A stretch of DNA of 64,000 bases, from positions 1-64,000 of the IMG/VR virus record IMGVR_UViG_3300045918_000157. One strand, written 5' to 3'. Below the pieces are notes generated by a model. That model worked only from the letters and a program-made list of their open reading frames with translations, did not search any database and had not been told where the DNA came from. This stretch comes from a virus. Positions 39,604 to 48,861 of the stretch are shown here, piece by piece. Each line of letters starts with the position of its first letter. The stretch's first letter is position 1. Both the position numbers and the translations under genes were made by a program.

Positions 39604-41669
39604 ATACGTATAATGTTCGCAGCGAACGAATCAGCTAGGTCCGAGTGAGTGACAAGCACTACCTGTTCGTAGCCACAAGAAGCTAGCATACCAAGCATTG
39701 CTGTCTCCCTGACATCATCAGCTGCAGCTGCAGGCTCATCGACCAGCATGGTATTGAGACTCCCTAAGAACGTTTTCTGTAACGTCATCCTAATGGCCAA
39801 CCCAAGCGCATCCTTGGTAGAGCCGCTATAGGCCTTGACAGACTTGCCATCCACCAGAAATGTAGAGTCATCTCGGGTGACTACTGAAGGTGTGCCTCGC
39901 ACCATGCTAAAGTAGGTTGACACGGCAGCAAGCACAGTACCCCAAAGTTTCTTGGCCACTACGGGCCTTGCATCTCTGAGTTTCTTGATAAGCCTGTTAT
40001 TGTCGCCATACTCTGCCAGCGTGGCGATCAACTCTGCCCGCTTAGCAAGGCCTGCAGCGTGCCTTTCCAGCGCATAATTGTGTGCCTGCACTGCACTAGC
40101 CAGCGCGGCAATTGCGGCGGCTGTGGTAGCCTTGGCGGTGTGCAGCCGAACGGTTGCAGCCCTCGCTTCAACCAGCGCGGCGGCGGCGGCGGGCGCTGCC
40201 AGCGCATCAGCCGGGTCCGCTTCCAGTGTGGGTAGTTCTGCTATAGTCTGCTTTAAATGCTCTGCTGTCACCAATGCCGTAGTTGTTAGTGAGTCGTGCA
40301 GTGCAACCTTGGCTTGATGCTTGCGTAGCGCGTCAATTCGCTTAACGTAGTCATTAGTGTCAAGCTCTTGTACGGCTGTTGGACCTTTCCACGTAACCTT
40401 TGACGGTATGTAAGCGTTGTCAACATCTACATAGGTAACAAGTTGCGCTATCTTCAGCGCTAGTGCGTGGTCAGCAGCATACAGAGTCTTCAGGTGGCCG
40501 TAATCTCTGTCAAGGATAACTCGTTGCGCCTTGAAGTCTGCTATTTTTTCGCTGAGAGCTAAAGCCTCTGCCTGTGCTGCGGCATTCACAGCCGCTACTT
40601 CAGGGACATCTGTAAGGTCTTTACCACACAAGCCGCACGCTGACTGCGTGATGACCTTGGCTAAAGCAGTTGCGCGTGCAAGTTCTGCATTACGCACATC
40701 AGCCATGCAAGCAGTGATGCTTGACTCAATAGAGAGTACATCGGCCTCTACCGCAGGCCTGTCAAGGTACGACTCTACGATTGGAAGCTCTGCGAACATC
40801 TTCCACTTGGTTGCAACGACTACCTGAGAGTTCTGCTTAACTAAAGCTGCCGTCAGTGCCTCCATAGTCGATGTTTCATCAGTTACTGGTGCCTGTACTA
40901 CCGCACTTTCCTGTGCGGCTGTCAACTGATTACTCAGCATCTTCCTGCGTATAGTAATTTCCTTTGCGCTATTAATCCTCAAGGTAGCTCGTTCAGCTTC
41001 TACTTTGGCACGCTCATACGCAACATTTGCAGCATCAGCCGCATCAAAAGCCGCAAACTCAACCTGTTTAGCAGCTGTTACGACCGACTCTAGCGCACCA
41101 AAGTCGCCAACAGGGACATCAACAATCGGCAGAGCCTCCAGCTGCGACTCAAAAATCTTGGTGTTGCCGCTAGGTAGCCGTGTTTGAACTCGATCTACAA
41201 GTTCGTCAATCAAGCCCATATTCGACAGTCTCTCAATCAACGAGACTGCACTACCGTCCAGAGATTCTTTTAGCTGGCCCTGTCCTGCAATCATGGTGGC
41301 TACAGCCGTTGCCATATTGCAGTTAAATAGAGCTTCCATGTAACTTGTGACCTCTGAGTGGCCTGATACACGTAAGCTATCAGGTCCAAGCAACTCAGCA
41401 CCACTCTTTTTACGGGTGATGATATAATCGTTGCCGTTGTGCGTGAAGCTGTGCTCTACTTTGAGCGTGTTTACCGACTCACCCCACGTTACTGTGTCTT
41501 CCAAAGAAAGCGGCAAGGCCCGTGCACCGTAGTAGGCGTAAGCAATGGCACTAAATGTGGCACTCTTTCCAGCCTCGTTAGCGCCTCTTAGTACGTTAAG
41601 TCCGCTAGTGAAGTTAACCTCAAGTGCACGATGTTGTTGGAAATTTGTCAGTTTGAGCGAATTAAGCAT
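39600..41669 (-). CDS. recombination endonuclease ATPase subunit (SbcC/Rad50, T4 gp46-like)
   Basis: This 689-residue SMC-type ATPase has Walker A GANEAGKS (about residues 30-37), a central coiled coil with an apex CGLCGKDL zinc hook (near residue 330), and a C-terminal signature and Walker B MLVDEPAAAAD. With the Mre11-like partner it resects DNA ends for recombination-dependent replication. I place the start at ATG 41669, preceded by GAGGCA and overlapping the partner's stop; an upstream TTG would add four residues. The 3' end meets the Rz stop codon head-on. Confidence 0.92.
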   Translation of the reverse strand: MLNSLKLTNFQQHRALEVNFTSGLNVLRGANEAGKSATFSAIAYAYYGARALPLSLEDTVTWGESVNTLKVEHSFTHNGNDYIITRKKSGAELLGPDSLRVSGHSEVTSYMEALFNCNMATAVATMIAGQGQLKESLDGSAVSLIERLSNMGLIDELVDRVQTRLPSGNTKIFESQLEALPIVDVPVGDFGALESVVTAAKQVEFAAFDAADAANVAYERAKVEAERATLRINSAKEITIRRKMLSNQLTAAQESAVVQAPVTDETSTMEALTAALVKQNSQVVVATKWKMFAELPIVESYLDRPAVEADVLSIESSITACMADVRNAELARATALAKVITQSACGLCGKDLTDVPEVAAVNAAAQAEALALSEKIADFKAQRVILDRDYGHLKTLYAADHALALKIAQLVTYVDVDNAYIPSKVTWKGPTAVQELDTNDYVKRIDALRKHQAKVALHDSLTTTALVTAEHLKQTIAELPTLEADPADALAAPAAAAALVEARAATVRLHTAKATTAAAIAALASAVQAHNYALERHAAGLAKRAELIATLAEYGDNNRLIKKLRDARPVVAKKLWGTVLAAVSTYFSMVRGTPSVVTRDDSTFLVDGKSVKAYSGSTKDALGLAIRMTLQKTFLGSLNTMLVDEPAAAADDVRETAMLGMLASCGYEQVVLVTHSDLADSFAANIIRI

Positions 41670-42666
41670 TGAGTGCCTCAAGTTTTATCATTTCTTCTTC
41701 TGTCATCAACTCACGCAGCGCAGCCATGACGCTAAATGCTTGCACACCTTCCAGTGCAGTCTCAAACACAGCAGCAGTACCATCCTCTGCAGCTATACTT
41801 ACACCATTAGTAATAACATACGCTTGGCTAGTCTGCCGTAATTTACTGATAGCAGTCACTACCTGTGCAGCTTGGTCTGCGGTGGCATTTCCGGTAACCC
41901 GAACAAATTTTGCTTCGCTAAGTCCATCAAGCGCTTGCCAATCCAGTTCGGCAAATCCTCCTGTTGTCTCGACAGGCAACAGGGAGACAACACCTGCATC
42001 GACAGTAGTGTAGAATTTAACACGTACACCGAGCCAGTCGGAACAACTGCTAGCAATCTGATTTCCGGGGATAAAGACCTTGCCGACACGCTTCGACTTG
42101 TGTTCATGTGCAATCACAATCGCTTCAGCAATTGAGGCCGCTGCCTGCTCTTTGCTGAGGTTGAGTGACTGGTCTGACATCGCAGCAAAGTTATTGTCGT
42201 AGTTGCAGTGCAGGTATAAAACCTTGCACTCAGGTACAGCGGCAAGTGCTGCATCGAAAAGCTGCTGATTTGGTAAATGCGGGATAATATAGCCGTGCGG
42301 AGTCATCAGAGGTGCTTTGACGCTGATGACTGCAGGGCAACTATCCGCAAGCAATGCTGATAAGAAATCAAAGCTTGACATGACGTTACTGGTCTTTGAC
42401 AAATCATGATTTCCGGCAACAAGCCAGCACACTTTACCGGGATTAGCAGCAGCCCATGTTTTCAGTGTGAAGAACGTTTCAAGTACGTCACGGATAGGGA
42501 CGTTAACTGCATCGAAAAGATCACCTAGAAGAAGTAGATCAGTGTTGGTAGGTAAGAGCCGTTTGAAGTCCCGTTGCAGGTGCTGGCGTAGCTCCCACTG
42601 GCTAGTCAGTGTCGTGCCACCGCTTCTGATAGCGCCTAAGTGCTGATCATTATATATTGTTAGCAT
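41662..42666 (-). CDS. recombination endonuclease nuclease subunit (SbcD/Mre11, T4 gp47-like)
   Basis: This 334-residue metallophosphoesterase shows YNDQHLG (metal ligands Asp and His), LLGDLFDAV, VAGNHDLS, LYLHCNYDN and IAHEHKSKR, the phosphodiesterase motifs in the usual order. It partners the downstream ATPase subunit. The start at ATG 42666 overlaps the upstream nuclease stop (ATGCTAA); an open frame further upstream is a false extension through the nuclease gene. The H-x-x-N form of the fourth motif (HCNYDN) is slightly unusual. Confidence 0.9.
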   Translation of the reverse strand: MLTIYNDQHLGAIRSGGTTLTSQWELRQHLQRDFKRLLPTNTDLLLLGDLFDAVNVPIRDVLETFFTLKTWAAANPGKVCWLVAGNHDLSKTSNVMSSFDFLSALLADSCPAVISVKAPLMTPHGYIIPHLPNQQLFDAALAAVPECKVLYLHCNYDNNFAAMSDQSLNLSKEQAAASIAEAIVIAHEHKSKRVGKVFIPGNQIASSCSDWLGVRVKFYTTVDAGVVSLLPVETTGGFAELDWQALDGLSEAKFVRVTGNATADQAAQVVTAISKLRQTSQAYVITNGVSIAAEDGTAAVFETALEGVQAFSVMAALRELMTEEEMIKLEALNA

Positions 42667-43073
42667 AAAAGTTCCGGTAATGTTTTTGGTATTGTATCCC
42701 TCAAATCCCACGAACCGCCTTCGCTGCGGTCGATAAACCTTTCTATGTCGTAGCCTCTCCACTTACCTAATGTAGAGTGATAGACTAACACAAGGCTGTT
42801 GGCACCTGCGTCTTTCCACAATCTCTGCCTTGCAACCTGAGCTTTATCAAAATTCCCGTGTGGTAATCTGAAGTCATGCTTAACTTCCTTGCACTCTATT
42901 AGATGGAGTACGCCTTTACGCATCAGTAAGAAGTCAGCTAAGGTAGCCCTCATGCTTCCAGCCCTTGCGTCAGGAAGCCTATAATATGCTGTATCACTGT
43001 AGCGACACAGCGTATCAAGGTACTTTTTAAGTAACCCCTCACCTTCCTTGCCTCGATCTGAAGCACTTGTCAT
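42660..43073 (-). CDS. PD-(D/E)XK nuclease, probable Holliday-junction/recombination nuclease
   Basis: This 137-residue protein has a recognisable PD-(D/E)XK core: basic N-terminal helix, then ATLADFLLMRKGVLHLIECKEV with acidic D and ECK triad, followed by VARQRLWKDAGANSLVLVYH. This fits small Holliday-junction resolvase/RecU- or Hjc-like nucleases and T7 endonuclease I-type folds. The genes on either side encode DNA polymerase and Mre11-like protein, supporting a role in resolving recombination or replication intermediates. The start overlaps the polymerase stop by 4 bases. Confidence 0.75.
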   Translation of the reverse strand: MTSASDRGKEGEGLLKKYLDTLCRYSDTAYYRLPDARAGSMRATLADFLLMRKGVLHLIECKEVKHDFRLPHGNFDKAQVARQRLWKDAGANSLVLVYHSTLGKWRGYDIERFIDRSEGGSWDLRDTIPKTLPELLC

Positions 43074-46000
43074 GCTGTAACTACCTCAAGTTGCTTGGGT
43101 TTCTCCCTATCATACATAGTTGCAAGGCCTTTCAAGATAGCCTCTTCCGTAGGTAACTCTCCTATATCCACCTGAAAAGCTGGCCCAAAGCTTCTACCAA
43201 AGCTGATGCTCGACATGATAGGAACCATCATGTCTCCATACGGTTGCACCATACAAGAGTGCATTGCCGGGATGAATTTTAGCAAGTCTTCGATCATGAC
43301 CGATGCTACGATTTCATCATGCACAGGGAACATAATTTCACAGTCAAACTGCTGCTCAAGTCTAGCCTGCCAGATTCTGCCTTCAGCCCTTTTCGTCATC
43401 TCGCCTGCTGACCCTTGCACCTTGGTATTCACACCTTGACGCTCTGCCTTACTCATCTTATAGCCATCACCAGATGTCAGTGCTGGAACCAGATGTCGTA
43501 CAGCGCCCATCTTAGTCTTTACATACCCTAATGCTTTAACTTCCTGCTCAATGACCTTGTTTTTCCATAGAACTACATCAGGAAATGCAGACTCCTTAGC
43601 GTCAAGAAATACCTGAGCTTCCTCAACAGTTACCATTAAGGTTTGAGCTAGCTTGGGAGCCATAGCGCCAAATTCGCTAGTGAAGTTTGTCTTCTTACCT
43701 AGCGTTCGTTCTATGTAAGCCACTCCGTGTGCTGGATTTGTCTCATCCTTGACCGCAGCATAGAACTCTTCGTAGCTCATCGCAACATCTGCCCTGTAGT
43801 TATGGATTCCAACACCAGTCAGAGCGTGCATATCCTTCTTATTGTCTCCAATGAAACAGGCAAGCATCCCCTTGTCTTGCGAGTAGTCAGCGATAATCCT
43901 AAGCTCTTGAGCCATGAAGTCCATCGACACCACTACTGCACCTTTTCGGTGCGGAATGAATACTTCTCTAACCTTCGGAAGGTATCCGTCAACCTTCTCT
44001 TGCTTGCTAACCTGCTGCACGTTTGGCTTGCTAGCTGATGCCCTTCTGGTGTTAGTAGAACACTGATTGTGCGAACTATGCACTCGGCCTGTCTTCCAGT
44101 GGACAAAATGCGGATATGGGCTATAGTAGAGACTCCTACGAGTTACTACCATCTTCATACGTATAACAGCGTTTATCGCAAGCGTTTGCTCTGGCGTTGC
44201 TGTCTGCAAGGCATAGGCCATTGCCAAATTGTCGGTCTTTGGAGTACCCTGCCTAAGTCCTGCTGCTCTCATAGTGTCAGTAGGCTGGTTTGCTACTACC
44301 ACTTCAAACCCCATGACCTCATACAACAGCTTCTGCATCTGCTTAGGACTACCACAGTTGAACACTGGTTCATTCTTATAGCGCGATGCAACAAGCTTGT
44401 TTAACACCGAGAAGTCTTTGTCATCTCCAAGTGCTAGCATCCATGCGCCATGCAGGAGCGTCTGGTGACTGATTAAGTCCATCACCTTTTCAGGTAATCT
44501 CACTGAAAAAGTAATCTCTTCACCAGTAACAATGAAGTAGCTCTCCTTAACAAGTGCTGGAGTGAACTCAGTGTACACTGGCGTAACAGTACCTTCCCAC
44601 CCTTTAGTAATCAAGTAGTCCCGCAACTGTGCCCATGCTTCATCATACGTTATGTCATCTTCTGCGCTAATCTTTGCTAGCGTAGCCAAACTGACCTTCG
44701 TTCCGTGGATAAATGACTGGCAGTGCAAATATGATGCGTCTATCTCTACATCTAAATAAACTTGATAGGTGCCCTCAAGCTGCATGAATAGCTTGGCAAA
44801 GTTGTGGAAGCTTGCCGTGCAGATAGTGTCATCGCAGGCATAGCTAAAAACATGGGCTGCTGTCAGTTCCCTCATCTTGAATTTGCGCCGCTCCCACTTT
44901 GCTGTCACTGCCGGAGTTGCTACTACAGGTAATCCCATTACATCTTCATGAGCTAAGACTTCCGGCGTAATCTCTTTGTCAAAGTAGCCAAGTAGCAGAC
45001 CACCTTTGACAGTTCCGGCAGTCCCCTCTTTAGTCGTAACAGTCTTGTAGTCTACCTGATCGTAGTCAAACCACCTTTTAGACAGCTTCTTCAAGCCTAA
45101 AGAGTTGTTTTCGTCTACATACGAGGCCTCAAATTTCGTATCGAGCCAGTTAGGTAGAAGCCCTGCATAGCCGTTGTCTTTCCACTCTTTACCGAACTCG
45201 TGGTAAAGAACAGTCCCTTCAAACTGTGTGTTTTGAATAACAATCTCAAGTTTTTTAGAGGCAATCCACTCAAGCAGTTCCCTGACTTTGACCTTGGGAA
45301 CGTTATCCGTTTCTATATGATCGACTGGTATGTAAACCGTATGCTGCATGTTCTTGCCGAACGTCAGTGACATACCAGTAAGTTCAGAGCCTATCGTGTC
45401 CACACCGTCAGGGTCGTCCTGCGATGCTAGCCAATCATCGGACTCATCTCCTGTACTAGTTTCAATGTCAAGGCTGAGCCAATCACGCTGCAGAATCAAG
45501 GGTTTGACCCACTCTACGAATCCTTCCCACTTAGCAGCGGTAACAGGCCAGCTTTTAGCCGCCCAATGTTTTAGCCGCTCGTCTGCCACCTTGCCGTGCA
45601 CTAAACCGGGGAACCACTGAATCTGGTCTTTGATAGTGTTGCACCACTCTGGATGCAGGCTAGCCAAGCGCCACGAATTGAGGAACTCTTTGCGCCCATC
45701 GTAAATCTGCTTAACGATCTTGTTGCGTGGTGCCTCTGACTCTAGCTCGTCTAGGCAGTAGAGGTTAGCCAAGCGTACCATCTCAGCCATGCCTGTTTCG
45801 CCAAACTCAGCCTCAAACTTCTCCCATGCTTTGACTCCAAAGCCGGGGATACCGCTGATATTGTCGCCTACATCACCTACCAAAGCTTTGTAGAGGCTGA
45901 TGTACTTATTGTCAAACAGACCATAGGGGTTATTGCTGCACTGCCCGCCGATGCGGGTAATGATGTCAGCACCGTGTTCATTTCTTCCGTCCAGAACAGA

Positions 46001-46444
46001 TAAGTCGCCGTCATTCGATACAATTGTCAAGTCTTCGCGGCTGTGCTTGGCCAGCCACCCTATCACATCATCTGCCTCTACGTTATCACACACTATAGTC
46101 AACGTGCCAAGTCTCTTAAACACCTCGATAACCTGATCGCGTGTAGTCTGAAACGCCTCATACGCATCAGGGTGACGTTTGCCGCGCTTGGCCTTGTACG
46201 TCATGTTAATCGCTAGCCGGGGAGCCTTGCTGTTGAAGCCCTCCTTAACGAGTATCATGTCAATCGGCGTCAGGTTGAACTCTTTGAGCGCTGCACAGAT
46301 TAAATTGACAATGTTCTCGTAGGCATACTTGGCTGAATTAATCCAGACAGGTTTCCCATCCATCTCAACTTCATGCCCTTCTTTGTCCTTCCCGACTAGA
46401 AGGCACGACCATAAATTACTTGATAGGTCAAACGCGATTTTCAT
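43070..46444 (-). CDS. DNA polymerase I, family A, with 5'-3' and 3'-5' exonuclease domains
   Basis: This 1124-residue protein has three domains. Residues 1-290 form a FEN/5' nuclease domain (DLSSN, YKAKRGKRHPD, EADDVIGWLA, VSNDGDLSVL). About 310-600 form a DnaQ-like proofreading domain (LSLDIETSTGD, QNTQFEGTVL). About 700-1124 form a polymerase domain with motif A (MDFMAQELRIIA), motif B region (KKTNFTSEFGAMA) and motif C (FPVHDEIVAS). Motif A DFMAQELR differs from the usual DYSQIELR in two positions. It is the replicative polymerase of the phage. Many phages lack the fused 5' nuclease domain. The 5' end overlaps the dNMP kinase stop. Confidence 0.95.
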   Translation of the reverse strand: MKIAFDLSSNLWSCLLVGKDKEGHEVEMDGKPVWINSAKYAYENIVNLICAALKEFNLTPIDMILVKEGFNSKAPRLAINMTYKAKRGKRHPDAYEAFQTTRDQVIEVFKRLGTLTIVCDNVEADDVIGWLAKHSREDLTIVSNDGDLSVLDGRNEHGADIITRIGGQCSNNPYGLFDNKYISLYKALVGDVGDNISGIPGFGVKAWEKFEAEFGETGMAEMVRLANLYCLDELESEAPRNKIVKQIYDGRKEFLNSWRLASLHPEWCNTIKDQIQWFPGLVHGKVADERLKHWAAKSWPVTAAKWEGFVEWVKPLILQRDWLSLDIETSTGDESDDWLASQDDPDGVDTIGSELTGMSLTFGKNMQHTVYIPVDHIETDNVPKVKVRELLEWIASKKLEIVIQNTQFEGTVLYHEFGKEWKDNGYAGLLPNWLDTKFEASYVDENNSLGLKKLSKRWFDYDQVDYKTVTTKEGTAGTVKGGLLLGYFDKEITPEVLAHEDVMGLPVVATPAVTAKWERRKFKMRELTAAHVFSYACDDTICTASFHNFAKLFMQLEGTYQVYLDVEIDASYLHCQSFIHGTKVSLATLAKISAEDDITYDEAWAQLRDYLITKGWEGTVTPVYTEFTPALVKESYFIVTGEEITFSVRLPEKVMDLISHQTLLHGAWMLALGDDKDFSVLNKLVASRYKNEPVFNCGSPKQMQKLLYEVMGFEVVVANQPTDTMRAAGLRQGTPKTDNLAMAYALQTATPEQTLAINAVIRMKMVVTRRSLYYSPYPHFVHWKTGRVHSSHNQCSTNTRRASASKPNVQQVSKQEKVDGYLPKVREVFIPHRKGAVVVSMDFMAQELRIIADYSQDKGMLACFIGDNKKDMHALTGVGIHNYRADVAMSYEEFYAAVKDETNPAHGVAYIERTLGKKTNFTSEFGAMAPKLAQTLMVTVEEAQVFLDAKESAFPDVVLWKNKVIEQEVKALGYVKTKMGAVRHLVPALTSGDGYKMSKAERQGVNTKVQGSAGEMTKRAEGRIWQARLEQQFDCEIMFPVHDEIVASVMIEDLLKFIPAMHSCMVQPYGDMMVPIMSSISFGRSFGPAFQVDIGELPTEEAILKGLATMYDREKPKQLEVVTA

Positions 46445-46973
46445 ACTGACCTCCCTTATTCACTAAATCAGAAATCTGAGTCTTAAGATTATCAATGTCT
46501 ACAGAGTTATCAATAACAATATCAAACGGGTATCTTCTTAACCGTACCTCAGACCTGTGAGACTTTGTACTGCCTACTAAATTTATAGACCTACCAGCAA
46601 TGTGCCACACCTCACCCCCATTGTTGCGAATCCAATCTGCTTCGTTAGTAAATCTAACGTCAGATACGACAACAAGTTTTCTGCCTTTTGTGTTGGCTGT
46701 GGCTAGACTTAGCCAAAACTCTGGGTCTAAATTTCTAGCCCATTCGGTGCCTAGTGTCTGTGCCGCTGTACGGTATGAGTAGTCTTTACCTATAAGACGT
46801 AATTCCTTATCTTCTCTGTTAGTTGGTTCAACAATACCCATCGCGCTAAGTGCTTCCTTTAAAGGCTTAGCGAAAGCGTAACGCCAGTAACCGTACTCTG
46901 ACTCAAGTACTAGAGCTACTGTATCCTTACCTGACCCGGCAGGGCCAGCTAAGCCTATGAGGGGTATTTTCAT
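46428..46973 (-). CDS. deoxynucleoside monophosphate kinase (T4 gp1-like)
   Basis: This 181-residue P-loop kinase has Walker A GLAGPAGSGKDT (about residues 8-19), a central LIGKDYSYRTAAQTLGTEWARN segment typical of phage dNMP kinases, and VVVSDVRFTNEADWI. It phosphorylates dNMPs to dNDPs to supply DNA precursors. It lies directly upstream of the polymerase and overlaps it by 17 bases, indicating coupled expression. Confidence 0.88.
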   Translation of the reverse strand: MKIPLIGLAGPAGSGKDTVALVLESEYGYWRYAFAKPLKEALSAMGIVEPTNREDKELRLIGKDYSYRTAAQTLGTEWARNLDPEFWLSLATANTKGRKLVVVSDVRFTNEADWIRNNGGEVWHIAGRSINLVGSTKSHRSEVRLRRYPFDIVIDNSVDIDNLKTQISDLVNKGGQYENRV

Positions 46974-47641
46974 GGCTGCTCCAAAATTCGTTTATGGTCC
47001 CATCCCATGCGCAACCGTTTAACCAGCTTTTTAGGGTGGTGGCCTGTTTCGTCTGCCCATGTTCTGAGGGGTTTTGTAATTCCATCAACAGTCAACATTA
47101 TCGTGTCACGCTTATTGCGCATCTGTTCCACCTTAGTGGCCCACACACAATTTTCGGGGCCGTACCCAAGACTGTTGTTTGATCTTTCTAGAGACAACCC
47201 TTCAGGCCTTTCGCCCATATCCGCAAAGAAGTTCTCAAATGATTCTGCCCACCTGTCGCACACCGTAATACCTCGTCCGCCGTAGTCCTTGTATTTGGCA
47301 TACTTGGGATTAGTGCACCTGTTGACCATTGCCCGGTATAAGTTGTAGATTGGCGTGTTTGCCATACCATGTGTTAGAGCAACACCTCTCCTGTCATCGT
47401 TAGAGCACTGTTTGCAGCCTAGTGTATTACCCTTCTTTAGATTGTTTGCGTAATACTCTTTAGTCTCACCACAAGTACAGAGGCAGTTCCACATTTTGTG
47501 TGGTGGCCTTCTAGGTGCTTCTGAAATAACCGTCAGTCTTCCGAAAATAGAACCGACAGCAATATCAGCGTAGGTACGTGGTGCCTGTCGCACTGTTGGT
47601 ACAGGCAGCGCTATTAGTGTACCAGCGTTACACAAGGTCAT
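46970..47641 (-). CDS. HNH-type endonuclease with zinc-ribbon-like N-terminus
   Basis: This 223-residue protein contains GRLTVISEA and a Cys cluster (WNCLCTCGETKEYYANNLKKG in parts, CKQC). A YGGRGITVCDRWAESFENFF core, SLERSNNSLGY and NCVWATKVEQMRNKR follow. This is the pattern of phage HNH-like homing endonucleases that carry a small DNA-binding ribbon. It may be a selfish insertion. However, its 4-base overlaps with both neighbours (ATGA type) show it is tightly fitted into the replication operon. Confidence 0.8.
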   Translation of the reverse strand: MTLCNAGTLIALPVPTVRQAPRTYADIAVGSIFGRLTVISEAPRRPPHKMWNCLCTCGETKEYYANNLKKGNTLGCKQCSNDDRRGVALTHGMANTPIYNLYRAMVNRCTNPKYAKYKDYGGRGITVCDRWAESFENFFADMGERPEGLSLERSNNSLGYGPENCVWATKVEQMRNKRDTIMLTVDGITKPLRTWADETGHHPKKLVKRLRMGWDHKRILEQP

Positions 47642-48153
47642 TTCATAGCCTCACCCTCTTTACCAGTATCCCGGTGGAGCGCCATATAGTCGCTGTACTT
47701 ATCACCATAGCGGGCAGCAAGTTTTGCTACGTTGCGTTCAAGACACTTGCTAAGGTCGATGTCAAAGTTGTAGCACATGAACTCAAGCTGTACTTGAAGG
47801 TAGGCTGGTGACATGTAACCTTCAGCTATCGAACCAGCATTAGCTGCCATCTTGAACAGATAGAGTATCAGTTCATCACCTGATTTCTTGTCGCTGCCAA
47901 TGAAATCTAACGCTGCTCCCATTGGATTCTTAGTCACATTAGCAAGCAGGTTTAAATACCAGTAGCAATCTCCAATTTCTTCCTCAAGGTGCACTAGGTC
48001 CAGAGGTTTGCCGTAGATGTAGTGCTTCTTAAAGCAGTCAACAATTTCTCCAACCTCAGTAATCATACCCATGTGGGCATGATGAAAGTCCATGATAGGC
48101 TCAATAAACTTAGCAGTGCGAATTGCCAGCGGAGCATAATCTTGGTAGTTCAT
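47638..48153 (-). CDS. MazG-like nucleotide pyrophosphohydrolase
   Basis: This 171-residue all-helical protein has the MazG metal-binding pattern: HMGMITEVGEIVDCFKKH (E..E) and LEEEIGDCYWYLNLLANVT (EE..ED). Such enzymes hydrolyse NTPs or dNTPs, or possibly the alarmone ppGpp, to monophosphates. In phages they occur with nucleotide metabolism genes. The C-terminal 60 residues are an extension of the compact fold and contain ERNVAKLAARYGDKYS, a usual family ending. Confidence 0.82.
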   Translation of the reverse strand: MNYQDYAPLAIRTAKFIEPIMDFHHAHMGMITEVGEIVDCFKKHYIYGKPLDLVHLEEEIGDCYWYLNLLANVTKNPMGAALDFIGSDKKSGDELILYLFKMAANAGSIAEGYMSPAYLQVQLEFMCYNFDIDLSKCLERNVAKLAARYGDKYSDYMALHRDTGKEGEAMK

Positions 48154-48809
48154 AGGTTCCTCATCTTCTCAAGCGTGTAACGAAGGTTTTTGTCAATGTC
48201 AGATTGAGCCAGCATCCACTCTCTGTAGTCATTAGGTACTCTAAGTATAGTTATACCTTTATATTTACCATGAGGCATCTTAGCTATTAGGTGAGGCTTA
48301 TCTGAACGCTCCAATAGCGTCCTGAAATTAACACCGGCAATAGGTAGTATGTGCAAAAGCAAATCTCTGCATGTATGTACGTCACCAAGTGCTGTATGCG
48401 ACTTCTGCTCTGGTAGACCAAGCTCTACTTGTAGAGTGTCTAGCTTGTTGTTTGATGTTCCCTTAATGAACTCTCTTGCAAGTGCAAGTGTGCATAGGGT
48501 CTTGCTAGGTCGTATGAACGGGTCAGTCATCCTGACATCGAAACCCGCGTTGTGGCCGCACCAGATTACAGGCTCAATAAACCACGGCATCCTTGCCGTG
48601 ACTTGAGCCATAGTCTCACAGTTAGCTACATCAGCGTCTGTGATTCCGTGAATCTGTGTAGCCCTAGGGTCTATAGGCTTCTCTGGATTGACAAGAGTGC
48701 AGAACTCATCCAATATATTAAGTTCAAAGTCTACTCTCAGGTAAGCCAGTTCAACTACACCGCCTGTTAATCCGCACGTTTCCGTGTCAAGAATGAATAA
48801 CTCGTCCAT
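48150..48809 (-). CDS. DnaQ-like 3'-5' exonuclease with C-terminal DUF3820-like domain
   Basis: This 219-residue protein has DEDDh exonuclease motifs: LFILDTETCGL (DxE), HNAGFDVRMT (D), and KSHTALGDVHTCRDLL (H and D). The last 45 residues contain MPHGKYKGITILRVPNDYREWML, the MP-GKYKG pattern of DUF3820, as in ExoX-like phage proteins. It probably trims or proofreads DNA during replication. It is the last gene before a hairpin (48830-48854) and may be transcribed at lower level than the gene upstream of it. Confidence 0.88.
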   Translation of the reverse strand: MDELFILDTETCGLTGGVVELAYLRVDFELNILDEFCTLVNPEKPIDPRATQIHGITDADVANCETMAQVTARMPWFIEPVIWCGHNAGFDVRMTDPFIRPSKTLCTLALAREFIKGTSNNKLDTLQVELGLPEQKSHTALGDVHTCRDLLLHILPIAGVNFRTLLERSDKPHLIAKMPHGKYKGITILRVPNDYREWMLAQSDIDKNLRYTLEKMRNL

Positions 48810-48829
48810 ACGTTGCCTTTAAAGTAACA

Positions 48830-48854
48830 GCCACGGCAAACAATTTGCCGTGGC
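48830..48854 (-). terminator. hairpin terminator or attenuator between 48862 and 48809
   Basis: An 11-bp perfect stem (48830-48840 with 48844-48854) with a 3-base loop lies directly after the minus-strand gene ending at 48862. Downstream on the minus strand the sequence is TGTTACTTT, a weak T-tract, so termination is probably partial. Confidence 0.65.
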
Positions 48855-48861
48855 CTTAAAC

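Noticed and set aside
40078-40317. Ala/Ser-rich plus-strand frame antisense to the SbcC-like gene
   Set aside because: Its composition is the complement of Ala-rich helical codons on the real strand; a shadow frame.
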